DNA of 64,000 nt from Isoetes taiwanensis (taxonomy: Eukaryota > Streptophyta > Lycopodiopsida > Isoetales > Isoetaceae). The notes beneath the pieces were generated by a model. The model saw only the letters and a list, made by a program, of their open reading frames with translations. It was not told the DNA's origin and made no database searches. The number at the start of each line of letters is the position of its first letter. Positions within the stretch are counted from its first letter, which is position 1. The position numbers were made by a program, and so were the translations under genes. The DNA is taken from NCBI GenBank assembly GCA_021234155.1, contig JAJEKV010000092.1, positions 3,358,561-3,422,560 of the forward strand. The letters run 5' to 3'. This document shows, in pieces, positions 55,701 to 64,000 of this stretch.

Positions 55701-55772
55701 CTCTGGGCCATTTTTTGGCCCATGAAGGGCCTGGTGAAGGGCCCTTTGATTGGGCAAGAAAATGGCCCAGAG
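55701..55772. repeat. 72-base near-perfect hairpin
   Basis: CTCTGGGCCATTTTTTGGCC and its near complement (to ATGGCCCAGAG) enclose a second inner inverted repeat GAAGGGCC/GGCCCTTT. It could be a tiny foldback element; nothing shows transcription. Confidence 0.7.
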
Positions 55773-56047
55773 AGCCATTCGCCCAACACGACGACGACCA
55801 AGCTATTTTTAGCCATCGATTATCGCAAAGTGCGGGGATTATGTTTGTTGCAGAATGTGGATCGACGGCAAAATAAAGACCAGAATATAGACCAGAAAGT
55901 GGAGCAACAACAGCGAGAGAGATTCCCAAAGAGAATTGTTGACATGTGTCATGGACATAGAGGGCTGAAAATAGCCTGGTTGTCTTTACTTCCATCAAAA
56001 GATAAGATCGGATCTTTATTATTATTGTTGTTGTTGTTATTATTTTA
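55773..56047. other. Spacer ending in a TTG/TTA microsatellite
   Basis: No gene. The repeat run at 56019-56047 contains the insertion site of the MULE. Confidence 0.5.
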
Positions 56048-56179
56048 GGGAATTTTACCAAAATAACCCTAATTGTTGACTTAATTCCCCAAAAAGCCCT
56101 TCATATTTATAAAATTCCCAAAATGCCCTTAATTCTTAAGTATTTTTCCAAATAACCCCTTGTAATTTAAAAATCACCA

Positions 56180-56312
56180 AAAGCTAGAGATAAGCCTAGC
56201 TAGAGATAATCCTAGTAGTAATGATTGTACTAGCCCATTGTATGGGTCCCATGACCTATTGGTCTTCGTGGGCGTTAAAAAAACTATTCTATTCTATTCT
56301 ATTCTATTCTAA
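56180..56312 (+). mobile_element. LINE 3-prime end nested in the MULE
   Basis: CATTGTATGGGTCCCATGAC...TTGGTCTTCGTGGGCGTTAA followed by ATTCT repeats matches the minus-strand end at 57805-58020 closely. It is a very short 5-prime-truncated copy inserted after the MULE. Confidence 0.75.
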
Positions 56313-56362
56313 TACTAGAAATGATCGAAGACAACTAAGTTAATGCTTTTATAAAAATCGTA

Positions 56363-56647
56363 TTGAAGGAGAAGCTTTGTGGGCATCTTGTGGAGAAGTT
56401 GCTTTATACCCATCTAGGTTACTTCTGGAGCTCATTTTATTATTTATATGGTGTCCGTATCTATCCTCCAAATATTAAACTTCTTGAAAATAATGAATTC
56501 CTACCTCCTCTAACATGTCATCCTCCTGGCAGGCCTAAAAACAAATGGGATAGGACAGAAGACATAGATAGAGAAAAGCGTGTGTACAAGTGCACACGTT
56601 GTGGTAATGTGGGGCATAATAAAGGCAGTTGCAGAAATTCTATTTGA
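56363..56647 (+). pseudogene. MULE (MuDR-type) transposase C-terminus
   Basis: The reading YLYGVRIYPPNIKL, then CHPPGRPKNKWDR and the CCHC knuckle CTRCGNVGHNKGSC at residues about 76-89, ends in a TGA at 56645-56647. PPGRPK followed by a C-terminal zinc knuckle is the standard end of plant MuDR transposases. The catalytic and SWIM parts are missing, so the element is non-autonomous. Confidence 0.85.
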
Positions 56648-56894
56648 CATTCTGTTGCATATTTTTGTCATAATAAATTTTGAAATCGATTTTCTAAATT
56701 ATTGTCATCTGTAAGAAACACTTCCTCTTAGAAAATGATCCTCTATTGGAAATACGTGTTTTTTGGTGATTTTTTAAATACAAAGGGCTATCTGGGAAAA
56801 TACTTAAGAATTAAGGGCATTTTGGGAATTTCAAAAATACAAAGGTCTTTTTGGGAAATAAGTCAACAATTAAGGTTATTTTGGTAAATTTCCC

Positions 56895-57804
56895 ATTATT
56901 TTATTATTATTGTTGTTGTTATTATTATTATTATTGTTGTTGTTATTTTGTTATTATTGTTGTTATTATTATATACAAAAGGCCTTTTGAGTATATGTAA
57001 TCGGCTTTTATTTTTGGGCCGTCGGATTGAATGGATTTGGTACTTTTTAAGCAGTCTAATATATTTTCTTTGGTAATGTTTCTAGAGATGGAACAATCCC
57101 ATATTTACCCTAAGTAGATGGTGAATATGCTCTGAAAGGGACCACACTTTGAACTGTTATTCATCTATGATGAATCTTGCACGTCAGTTCTTTTGCTCAA
57201 AGGCTTTGCCATCACGTAAGATGCATAGTTTGCTTTTTAGGTTATCCCTAAGTAGTATTGATCTCAGCTCATTATGCACGACGTTGGCATTTGCAAAACA
57301 AATATATTTTCTATGTGATTGTATCGGGTCATAAATTTTGATTTCAGGGATCCCATTTCATGGATTTTGAAAATGCTTTAGCTTTCTCACTCATTGGATT
57401 GCAACAAAGATTAAAGCATTATTTTACTATGCTTCCAATGGTGCTAAGATGATATTGAAGTGTCTTCTGCCAATTCAAGTGTAATGGTGTCAGTATTGAA
57501 ATTCGTTACAAATTGCAGGAAAGGTGTAGTATGCAGATAAAACATTAAAGAGCAAGAGAGAAAGAATAAGACTTGCCATTTATGAAGATTGGCTCTGATC
57601 AGTTTCGAGCTATGGAAAGATCACTTTTTAGAGCCTATTTAAGAATTTTCTCAATTTCCTCTTAGCTTTAAAAAAATTGGTAAGCATTCTTCTACTACTC
57701 CAGGATGAAAGGCTTTTCTAGTTGGCTTTTGCTATTGAGAGCATGCATGGCAACGGGTTGCTTCAAAACATAAGGATTCAAGATGTCTTCTATTTTTGAA
57801 TCAT
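56895..57804. other. Microsatellite and spacer
   Basis: TTA/TTG trinucleotides run at 56895-56972. The remainder to 57804 holds no supported gene. Confidence 0.5.
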
Positions 57805-58250
57805 TGAAGGCATAGAATAGAATAGAAAAGAAAAGAATAGAATAGAATAGAATAGAATAGAATAGAATAGATTTTTTAACGTTCCCAAGGACCAAGAGGC
57901 TATGGGACCCATACAATGGCCTCGAAAGGCTTTCAAGGGAAAAGCCTTTGCAGTAATGATGATACTAGACAAGCATGAAAAAAAATATAAGTGGACCATG
58001 ATGACTACTAAGGGCTCAGTAATTAAAGATGCTCATCTATATATGATGCCAAGTCATATACATATGGGGCTCTGAGAAGTTGTGGGAGTGTATTTCTGAC
58101 CATCTCAAAAGCAGGACATCTTAGCGGAGTATGGCTTTCATCTTTAATAACCTCTAACTGGCGTTCTCCTGGCAGTTGTGGCCGCTCCCGTCTATCTGTC
58201 TCAATCTGTAGCTTGTTGGACCCTGTGCAAATTGATGCAATAGCTACAAG
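57805..58250 (-). mobile_element. 5-prime-truncated LINE with ATTCT-repeat tail
   Basis: On the minus strand the coding end LVAIASICTGSNKLQIETDR...VIKDESHTPLRCPAFE corresponds to the pre-knuckle and zf-RVT region of LINE ORF2 (compare EDESHALLRCPAYE at 45609-45911). It ends at 58023 and is followed by a 3-prime region (CATTGTATGGGTCCCATAGC, TTGGTCCTTGGGAACGTTAA) and a long ATTCT-unit tail (57813-57871). Confidence 0.82.
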
Positions 58251-58712
58251 CTTTTTCCTGGGCAGGAAAGCAAGCAAATAAACGTGTGGTCCTAGTGCCA
58301 AAGTGGGATTTATATGTCCATGATCGACCGTGGTGGCGTATCCTTCCAAGCTGTTGATCATATGAGCGACAAACTGCTTCAGTTGCTCCGGATTTGGTGC
58401 AGGGAGTTCCTGTTTGGAAAATTCATAAAGCCCATGGCGTTCCGCCACTGCACGACTTGGACCTGCTAGGGCTTCTCGAAAGGTGGGTGTTGAGAAAGTC
58501 ACCGACTCAAAAAGAGCCGGATCCCATGGAGCAGAAGCTTGAAGTTGAGGGAATTTGGGTGCAACGGCCATGGCGAAGAGCGTCTGAAGATAACTGGAAG
58601 AGTGGATGTGAGAAGCCGGAGTGCGGAGAGCTGGAGACGAAATGAAGATGGACGAAAAGGTTTTAGGGCACACAAGTTGTGTCGAAGGGGCGTGATGAGA
58701 ATGAAACAGCAA
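58251..58712 (-). CDS. ORF fused in frame to the LINE remnant, origin unknown
   Basis: The open frame that ends in the LINE knuckle extends upstream to an ATG near 58712 through FAMAVAPKFPQLQASAPWDP and LYEFSKQELPAPNPEQLKQF. This part does not resemble LINE text that I know, although the last 40 residues (NPEQLKQFVAHMINSLEGYA) may still be LINE. It could be an older genic sequence into which the LINE fell in frame, or chance. No splice signals are convincing. Confidence 0.35.
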
Positions 58713-58972
58713 TCGTTGATGGTGCCAGGTGGCGATAGATGCAAAGTAGTCGATTGAGGGGCAAAAATTTTGCTAAGTCACGGGCGTGAAAGGAAGGAAT
58801 GTCATTTAATGCCGGTAACTCGAAGTGGGATATCATAAAACAAAAAGTCAGAAGGTACCATGGCTAGATATGCGGCGGGGGAAAAGATTCCCAATTTAGA
58901 AATGGCCTTGCATTGCAACCACGTTAGCAATTGGCTGATTGGTCCACGTCGACAGGGTGCCAGTCGGTTTGG
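58713..58972. promoter_or_regulatory. Promoter-like region of a short plus-strand gene
   Basis: Two ATTGG (inverted CCAAT) boxes at 58930-58942 and an ACGT-containing CCACGTCGAC precede a TATA box. Confidence 0.45.
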
Positions 58973-58980
58973 CTATATAA
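58973..58980 (+). promoter_or_regulatory. TATA box
   Basis: CTATATAA lies about 40 bases before the first ATG of the 59020 ORF, with CCAAT-type boxes 35-45 bases upstream. This is classic plant core-promoter spacing. Confidence 0.65.
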
Positions 58981-59019
58981 GACGAGCAGTGGTCGAAGCT
59001 GAGACACCAGTTCGTGATC

Positions 59020-59274
59020 ATGAGCATGGCAGCGCTGAACGAAAACTGCACTATGCCGACGAACTGTCAGGAGTGGATTACCTGTAAGATGAATGATCTT
59101 GACCTCTGGAAATGCCGTAACCGCGGTATTCCTATGGACGGGTGGTGCAGTGGGATGGCTGAGCATCCCGACCCGCTAACGAATGCCATGGAGGTGGTGT
59201 TGCATCTGCGCTGGGATCCTGAGCAAAACCTCTACCACATCCTCCGCATAACCTCTGCTCCAAACCCGGAGTAG
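59020..59274 (+). CDS. Short ORF antisense to the adjacent gypsy element (84 residues)
   Basis: Runs from ATG 59020 (MSMAALNENCTMPTNCQEWI) to a TAG at 59272-59274. It is Cys/Trp-rich with no known domain. It lies just beyond the 3-prime end of a minus-strand Tat/Athila-type pol, so relative to that element it is antisense and between pol and the expected 3-prime LTR. Antisense ORFs in this position are known for the Tat lineage. Whether this is one is inference. Confidence 0.5.
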   Translation: MSMAALNENCTMPTNCQEWITCKMNDLDLWKCRNRGIPMDGWCSGMAEHPDPLTNAMEVVLHLRWDPEQNLYHILRITSAPNPE

Positions 59275-59407
59275 GGGTGGTTTTAACTTAGGATTTTATA
59301 AATAGGGCTCTGCCCATTTTGTAAATAGGGCTCTGCTCATAGCGGAAGTATGTGGGCAATGCCCACATTTTGTATTTTGCCTCTACTATAAATATAAATA
59401 TGCCGCT
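59275..59407. other. Short spacer with TATAAATA repeats
   Basis: A tandem GTAAATAGGGCTCTGC pair lies at 59299-59340, and TATAAATATAAATATG at 59389-59404. Confidence 0.5.
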
Positions 59408-60916
59408 TTAGTCACTATCTGTGGAGTCAGAATTTTGTTGTGCATCATGTGTATGACTGTCTGTATCTTCTGTATGAAATTGTTTTAGGCGAAAGCCATT
59501 AACTAGTGTAGGTAATGGAGTGCCATCTAATTCTGCCAGCTTGAAAACGCTGGGTTGTACAACTTGAACGATTTGATAAGGACCAAGCCATCTGAACTTT
59601 AACTTCCCTGGAAAATTTTTGTAACGAGAATCATAAAGTAAAACCAAATCACCTTCTTGAAAACTTTTGGTCTTCAGATGTTTGTCATGCAAAGATTTCC
59701 GCAACTGTTGGCCATGAAGAACCCGAATATAAGCATCTCTCCTAAGTTCATCCAATTGTTCAAGCTGGTAAACTCGTTCTTGAAGAGCTGCAGGTGGATT
59801 ACAGGTGGTAGCAAGTTGGAAACGAAGTGTCGGAAGAACATATTCAAAGGGCATCAAAGCTTCTTGACCATAAACCAACTTAAAAGGAGTATGACCAGTA
59901 GCAATCTTGAAACAACAGTTGTAAGCCCAAAGAACAGTAGGTAACTTTTCTTGCCAATCCATGCGAGAGGCATCACAGATTTTCTTCAGAATAGTGATGA
60001 GAGTCTTGTTAGTGCTTTCAGCCAAACCATTTCCTTGAGGGTAGTAAGGTGTGCTTTTGCAGTGATGTATGTGCAAATAATCCGTCAGCTCTTGGATAGT
60101 GTGATTGACAAAATGAACTCCTCGATCACTGACCAGTTCCGTGGGCCAGCTAAAACGCGTGATGATTTGCGTATAGAGAACCTTGGCTGTGCTTGCTGCT
60201 GTGTTGTCTGGAAGGGCAGAAGCCTCTGCCCATTTAGTAGCGTAATCAGTGATGACCAGAATGTAGCGGGCACGGGTGTGCCGCGCGGGAGGATCCATGG
60301 GCCCCACAAAGTCCATTCCCCATTTGCTGAAGGGAAGTGGCGTGGCGACCGGAGTCAACGGGAGTGCGTCACGGGCCGTGGGCCGACCCACACGTTGACA
60401 GACATCGCACGTGCGGGCATGAGCGTGTGCATCCTTGAAGAGCGTGGGCCAGAAATAGCCTGCGAGAAGTATTTTGCGTGTCGTGGTGTCACCATAAAAA
60501 TGACCACCACCAAGCCCTTCATGGGCGTGTCGAACGATATTGGGCACTTTATGAGGAAGAACACAGCGTCGGAGGACCATATCTTTGCCGCGTTTGTACA
60601 GATGGCCCGCAACCATGGTGTAGTCACGGACCTCACGGAGAAATTGACGGTGGCGAGATCGAAGTTTTTCTGGAGAGAGCGTGGGATTGTCAGAGGGTAG
60701 AGCACCTGTGAGGAGATACTGCTGAAAATTATGAAACCAATGGGGCGTGGCCGTGAACCAAAAACAGCTGAGCGTCAGGAAAGGCATCTGAAACACCCGT
60801 GGAGGGATCATTTGTGTGGATGCGTGAGAGATAATCCGGTATGACATGAGATTTGCCAGCTTTATGAATGATTTCAAAAGGAGCGAATTCTTGCAGAAGA
60901 AGGACCCAACGAGCAA
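59408..60916 (-). CDS. Integrase of the Tat/Athila-type element
   Basis: A 502-codon open frame with the HHCC zinc finger (HEGLGGGHFYG ... CDVCQRVGR), DDE core Asp (KWGMDFVGPM), Asp (LVSDRGVHF), Glu (GNGLAESTNK), then YGQEALMPFEYV and the C-terminal LRFRWLGPYQI-like and VNGFRLKQF blocks. It inserts the cDNA. All catalytic residues are present, so this is the best-kept part of the element. Confidence 0.93.
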   Translation of the reverse strand: MLVGSFFCKNSLLLKSFIKLANLMSYRIISHASTQMIPPRVFQMPFLTLSCFWFTATPHWFHNFQQYLLTGALPSDNPTLSPEKLRSRHRQFLREVRDYTMVAGHLYKRGKDMVLRRCVLPHKVPNIVRHAHEGLGGGHFYGDTTTRKILLAGYFWPTLFKDAHAHARTCDVCQRVGRPTARDALPLTPVATPLPFSKWGMDFVGPMDPPARHTRARYILVITDYATKWAEASALPDNTAASTAKVLYTQIITRFSWPTELVSDRGVHFVNHTIQELTDYLHIHHCKSTPYYPQGNGLAESTNKTLITILKKICDASRMDWQEKLPTVLWAYNCCFKIATGHTPFKLVYGQEALMPFEYVLPTLRFQLATTCNPPAALQERVYQLEQLDELRRDAYIRVLHGQQLRKSLHDKHLKTKSFQEGDLVLLYDSRYKNFPGKLKFRWLGPYQIVQVVQPSVFKLAELDGTPLPTLVNGFRLKQFHTEDTDSHTHDAQQNSDSTDSD

Positions 60917-61241
60917 TTCTGCCCGTGGGCGTGGACTTGTTGATCAAATATAGAAGTGCCTGATGGTCAACAAAGAACTTAATTTGGCTGCCCAAGAGAT
61001 AATGACGGAAACGTTGGACACAAAAAATTAAGCCCAAGGCCTCCCTCTCAGTGGCAGAATTGTTGTGCTCAGCAGGGTTGAGTTTTCTGCTGGCATAACG
61101 GTTTGGTTTGTCTGTGTGCGCGTCATATGCTTGAGAAAGAACAACACCAATAGCAAATGCTGAGACATCAACATGAACATGAAAAGGCTTGTCCCATTGA
61201 GGAGGAACAAGCACGGGGGCCTGAGTAAGCAAGATCTTCAA
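60729..61241 (-). CDS. RNase H of the Tat/Athila-type element
   Basis: FHVHVDVSAFAIGVVLSQ, ERE and FVDHQALLYLI motifs and the closing HVIPDYLSR identify Ty3 RNase H. Its frame differs from those of RT and integrase, and it overlaps the upstream part of the integrase reading. Confidence 0.9.
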   Translation of the reverse strand: MKILLTQAPVLVPPQWDKPFHVHVDVSAFAIGVVLSQAYDAHTDKPNRYASRKLNPAEHNNSATEREALGLIFCVQRFRHYLLGSQIKFFVDHQALLYLINKSTPTGRIARWVLLLQEFAPFEIIHKAGKSHVIPDYLSRIHTNDPSTGVSDAFPDAQLFLVHGHAPLVS

Positions 61242-62815
61242 CTGTTGGAAAGCAGCATCTGCCTGGGAATTCCAAGCCCAAGTGGATTCATCACCGTGAG
61301 TTTATGAATGGGATCAGCAATGGCTGCAAGTCCAGGAATGAAGGTGGAATAATAATTTACCTTGCCCAGGAAAGATCGTGTCTCCTTGATATTAGATGGT
61401 GCTTGAGCTTTAAGCACGCAACTGATTTTAGCAGGATCCGTGGTGATACCTTCTTTACTGACCATATGACCTAACAGAACACCAGAGGTGACGCAGAAGG
61501 TGCATTTCTCAGGATTGAGACTAATACCAGACTCATCATATTTCTGAAAGACGAGCTCTAACTTGTCCAGGTGATCAGCCATGGAACTGTAGGCTGAAAA
61601 GTCATCTTGAAAGATCTGGAGGAAGGGTTTCTCTTTCATATAATCATGAAAAACTGAGAGCATAATGCGTTGAAATATTGATGGAGAGTTTGATAACCCA
61701 AAAGGAACCACCTTGTAGGCGAAAGTGCCCCACGGGGTGGTGAAGGTAGTCTTAAGTTGATCAGCTTCTTTGATTGAGATTTGATTGTAGCCTGAAAAAC
61801 CATCCATGAAGGAGTACATTTCATGACCAACGACCTCTTCCAGAACCTGGTCTGTGAAGGGAAGCGAGAAGTGATCACGCTCCGTGGCCTGATTGAGTTT
61901 GCGATAGTCCTCACAGACGCGGATCTTACCATTGTGTTTGAGAGCAATGACAATGGGGCTCACCCGTTCAGAATGTTTGACCGCATAAATCAAGCCGGCA
62001 GCAAGGAGTTTATCAATTTTGACCTTGACACTGTCACGGTAATTGGGGTTGAGCCGGTACTGTCGTTGCTAGACAGGACGTGCATCTGGTTTGGTAGGAA
62101 TGGTGAGTTCCCCCAAGTTTTTGTTGATACCCCGAAGATCTTTATAGCTCCAGGCAAAAATATGTTTGAACTTTTTGAAGAGCGTGATGGCACGTGCTCG
62201 ATAGGTAGTCGGGAGATTGGCAGCAAGACGGACAGGTTGATTGTTGCCAACGTCCACTATCTCCACTTCAGGAGTCTGAATGTGTGGAACGACTTCCATG
62301 TCTTGAACAATATGAGCAGGAGGTTGGAACATGACAGGATGAGCTGCATTCTGCGTGGTGAAAAAAAATGGTTGCTGAGCATCATCAAGCACTGGTTGCT
62401 TCATGACGGCATGTACATCCACCATGTCGGGACGAAGGTCTGTATCTGAAAAATGATCGATGCGTTGGATGCGATTGCAAGGAGCTAGGCAGGGGTCGAG
62501 TAAAGCAGACACAGCCTGGTCCTGATCGAGAGTCATCTCTCCCCAAGGATCAGCATATTCAGGGTAGGATGACAGAGGCAGACTCGCAGGGGAAGCCTGA
62601 ACATGATAGATGTTTTGAGCTTCGTCAGAATCAGTGTCGGAGAGAGAAGGTTCAGCATGTTCGACTGAGATGATCTTGCCGGTTTCCAAATCCATGGTGT
62701 CATTGAGATGACCGTCTGTAATGAGGAGCTGGTCCGTGGCCCAGTAATGGATGCTTGCTTGACGTGCCGACCAACATTTCATAATCACCTGGATCTTCCC
62801 CAGCCTTCCAAACAC
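61238..62815 (-). pseudogene. Reverse transcriptase and protease-RT linker of the Tat/Athila-type element
   Basis: The linker ends FAWSYKDLRGI...IPTKPDARP, then a TAG (62066-62068), then RLNPNYR...LLAAGLIYAVKHSE, SPIVIALKHNGKIRVCEDYR, SFMDGFSGYNQI, VVPFGLSNSPSIFQR and the active site FQDDFSAYS. Both catalytic regions are present. The frame is lost near 61240. RT copies element RNA to DNA. Confidence 0.92.
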
Positions 62816-63089
62816 TGAATTCCAAGGGGAATCTGAGGTCGCCTATATTGATGTGAAGAAGAGGCGTGATGCTCTGAGGGCGTGTGATATGGCCATTAGC
62901 CAATTTGATGTCATATGGGGCACGGTAAAGTTGTTTAATGCCCATTTGCTTACAGAGCTTATCAGTGATAAGATTGACAGCACTACCCCCGTCAATTTGA
63001 ACATGGTTGACTTGTTGATTGCCCACCGTGGCATGTACCGTGGGTGTGGAGGTAGCGACAGCCCCAACCAGAACCGTGGGAAGGGGCAA
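62700..63089 (-). CDS. Aspartic protease of the Tat/Athila-type element
   Basis: VQIDGGSAVNLITDKLCKQM has the DGGS form found in this lineage in place of D-S/T-G, followed by LANGHITRPQ and FPLEFSVWKA. The final part overlaps the RT linker in a different frame. Confidence 0.85.
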   Translation of the reverse strand: MPLPTVLVGAVATSTPTVHATVGNQQVNHVQIDGGSAVNLITDKLCKQMGIKQLYRAPYDIKLANGHITRPQSITPLLHINIGDLRFPLEFSVWKAGEDPGDYEMLVGTSSKHPLLGHGPAPHYRRSSQ

Positions 63090-63520
63090 CTGGTCCTTGA
63101 GAGCAGGGACACAGTTTCAAGATGGTTGCTAAACTCAAGGGAATCTTGATTTTGGCGAGCTCTTCCTGGAGTTCCAAGGGAACATGAGAAAATGGATCGG
63201 CGGGATCCAAGGGAGCAGGAGACGGTGGCAATGAAGCAGCAACTTCTTTGAGAAGCTCCACCTCAGCAGCAATGTTAGGATATTGCTGAGAGCGTGGAGT
63301 GTGAGATGACGGAGGTGCGGCATGACGCTGTTGAGCTCTGGTGGTGGCGTGTACATTAGCCAGTGTTCGTCCTTCAGCAGCCTGCATGAGGTTGAGGATG
63401 CTTTGTCTGACTTTGGGCATGACATGAGGCATGAGTTTATCCAGATCTGGGGCAAAGTGAACCTTTTTTTCCTCTGCATGAGGGATCGTGTCAACTGCAA
63501 AAGCAGGTTACGTATCATGA
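62992..63520 (-). pseudogene. Gag C-terminal remnant of the Tat/Athila-type element
   Basis: HFAPDLDKLMPHVMPKVRQ, then Pro/Ser-rich text and VPLELQEELAKIKIPLS, which resembles the gag-protease linker of such elements. A TAA near 63509 and loss of similarity beyond mark its truncated start. Confidence 0.6.
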
Positions 63521-63567
63521 GGAAGGATGGTCAAGGGGCGTGATGCCCTGGTCTTACTGGTGACATA

Positions 63568-63755
63568 GATAAGGCACATCATAATGCAACCATGGTAGCA
63601 GGAGAAGCTCTCAGCAATATCAGTCTTGTGGCAGCATTCAATGCCGAAAGAAAAGTGATGCAGTTGTTTGCCAATGAGTTTAGAGATAAAAAAAAAAAAA
63701 AAACTAGTTTCATTAGAGGACAGATAGCTGGTGCAAGATTTGTTTGTTTTTCCAT
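63568..63755 (+). pseudogene. ABCB (P-glycoprotein) transporter fragment
   Basis: DKAHHNATMVAGEALSNI, LVAAFNAERKVMQLFANE and SFIRGQIAGARF match the second transmembrane domain of plant ABCB exporters (intracellular loop region). A 17-base A run at 63690 sits inside. Only about 60 residues are present. It is fused in frame to a kinase piece of different origin. Confidence 0.85.
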
Positions 63756-63979
63756 TGTGTACATCCATCAGGAATCCTTAAGAGCATATCTGCATGGAGA
63801 TGGGGAAGAAGCTATGCTTCTTAGGATGATCATGGTGGTGAAAATAACTAAAGATATCGCTCGTGACATGAATTACATGCATTCTCAAGGGATTGTACAT
63901 AGAAGTTTGATGTTTGATGATGTAGCTGTCAAGATTACAGATTTTGGAGTTGTCTGCCTAGAATCTTGGTGCGGGCATT
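63756..63979 (+). pseudogene. Raf-like Ser/Thr kinase fragment
   Basis: ESLRAYLHGDGEEAM, IARDMNYMHSQGIVH and VKITDFGVVCLESWCG match the central kinase lobe of HT1-type plant Raf-like kinases. The catalytic loop HRD is HRS here and the following KxxN is lost, while DFG is kept, so catalysis would fail. The frame ends at a TAG at 63979-63981. Codes for about 75 residues and continues the ABCB reading. Confidence 0.85.
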
Positions 63980-64000
63980 AGATCTTGAGACATGCTTCTG

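Larger units (their letters stand above)
56048..56894 (+). mobile_element. Deleted Mutator-like element (TIR-MULE)
   Basis: About 120-base terminal inverted repeats start GGGAATTTTACCAAAATAAC and end GTTATTTTGGTAAATTTCCC, with the same internal phrases (AATACTTAAGAATTAAGGGC) inverted. Perfect 9-base duplications ATTATTTTA flank it (56039-56047 and 56895-56903). Long terminal repeats plus a 9-base duplication are diagnostic of Mutator-like elements. Only the last part of a transposase gene remains inside, with an inserted LINE 3-prime end. Confidence 0.93.
59408..63520 (-). mobile_element. Decayed Ty3/gypsy element of the Ogre/Tat/Athila type
   Basis: Minus-strand order is gag remnant, protease, RT, RNase H, integrase, with no chromodomain. 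The integrase end NGFRLKQF and the DGGS-type protease fit the non-chromovirus Tat/Athila group. Frames change at least five times and a TAG lies at 62066-62068. No paired LTR is identifiable in the window. The gag side stops near 63520 against the ABCB/kinase chimera, so the element is truncated there or continues outside. Confidence 0.92.

Overview
The window is nuclear DNA of a land plant from a large, repeat-rich genome. This follows from a plant-type C2H2 zinc-finger gene with a QALGGH finger, pentatricopeptide (PPR) fragments, intron-rich host genes with GT-AG borders, and plant lineages of Ty3/gypsy, LINE, MULE and PIF/Harbinger elements. A fern or other non-seed plant is possible, but that is only an impression from the PPR fragments and the element mix.

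Host genes. Three look functional: a JAGGED-like C2H2 transcription factor (2854-4540, +), a CGI-58/ABHD5-type alpha/beta hydrolase (40251-43066, +, nine coding segments) and the Elongator scaffold ELP1 (47256-51658, -, five exons, about 1290 residues). A fourth multi-exon minus-strand locus (52611-55290) has matching splice signals and W-rich exons but belongs to no family I recognise. Broken host copies include two PPR pieces and an intron-bearing O-acetylserine (thiol)lyase pseudogene (9964-13935), a Ulp1-type protease remnant (14956-15902, -), and an ABCB transporter piece joined to a Raf-like kinase piece at the right edge (63568-63979).

Mobile DNA. The centre is a 12.7-kb Ty3/gypsy chromovirus (17085-29779, +) with 1.6-kb LTRs, tRNA-iMet primer site, polypurine tract and GGAAC target duplication. 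Ahead of gag it carries two unexpected ORFs. The first begins with the exact first nine residues of histone H3, runs through a long acidic/Ser-rich insert, and continues after one frameshift into a complete H3 histone fold. The second is a 507-codon ORF of unknown function with its own TATA box. Pol ends in a chromodomain but has lost a catalytic Asp in both reverse transcriptase and integrase. To its right is a 7.0-kb LINE (30941-37950, -) with a 16-bp target duplication. Further right are a PIF/Harbinger transposase (44117-45525), LINE 3-prime ends with pentanucleotide tails, a deleted MULE with long terminal inverted repeats and a 9-bp target duplication (56048-56894), and a decayed Ogre/Tat/Athila-type gypsy element (59408-63520, -) with an antisense ORF beyond pol. 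tRNA-like SINE candidates, small foldback elements and two GGGATCCCGGAG-cored satellite arrays fill the spacers.

Most notable: a retrotransposon that encodes both a chromodomain integrase and a histone-H3-like protein with an intact K4/K9 tail.
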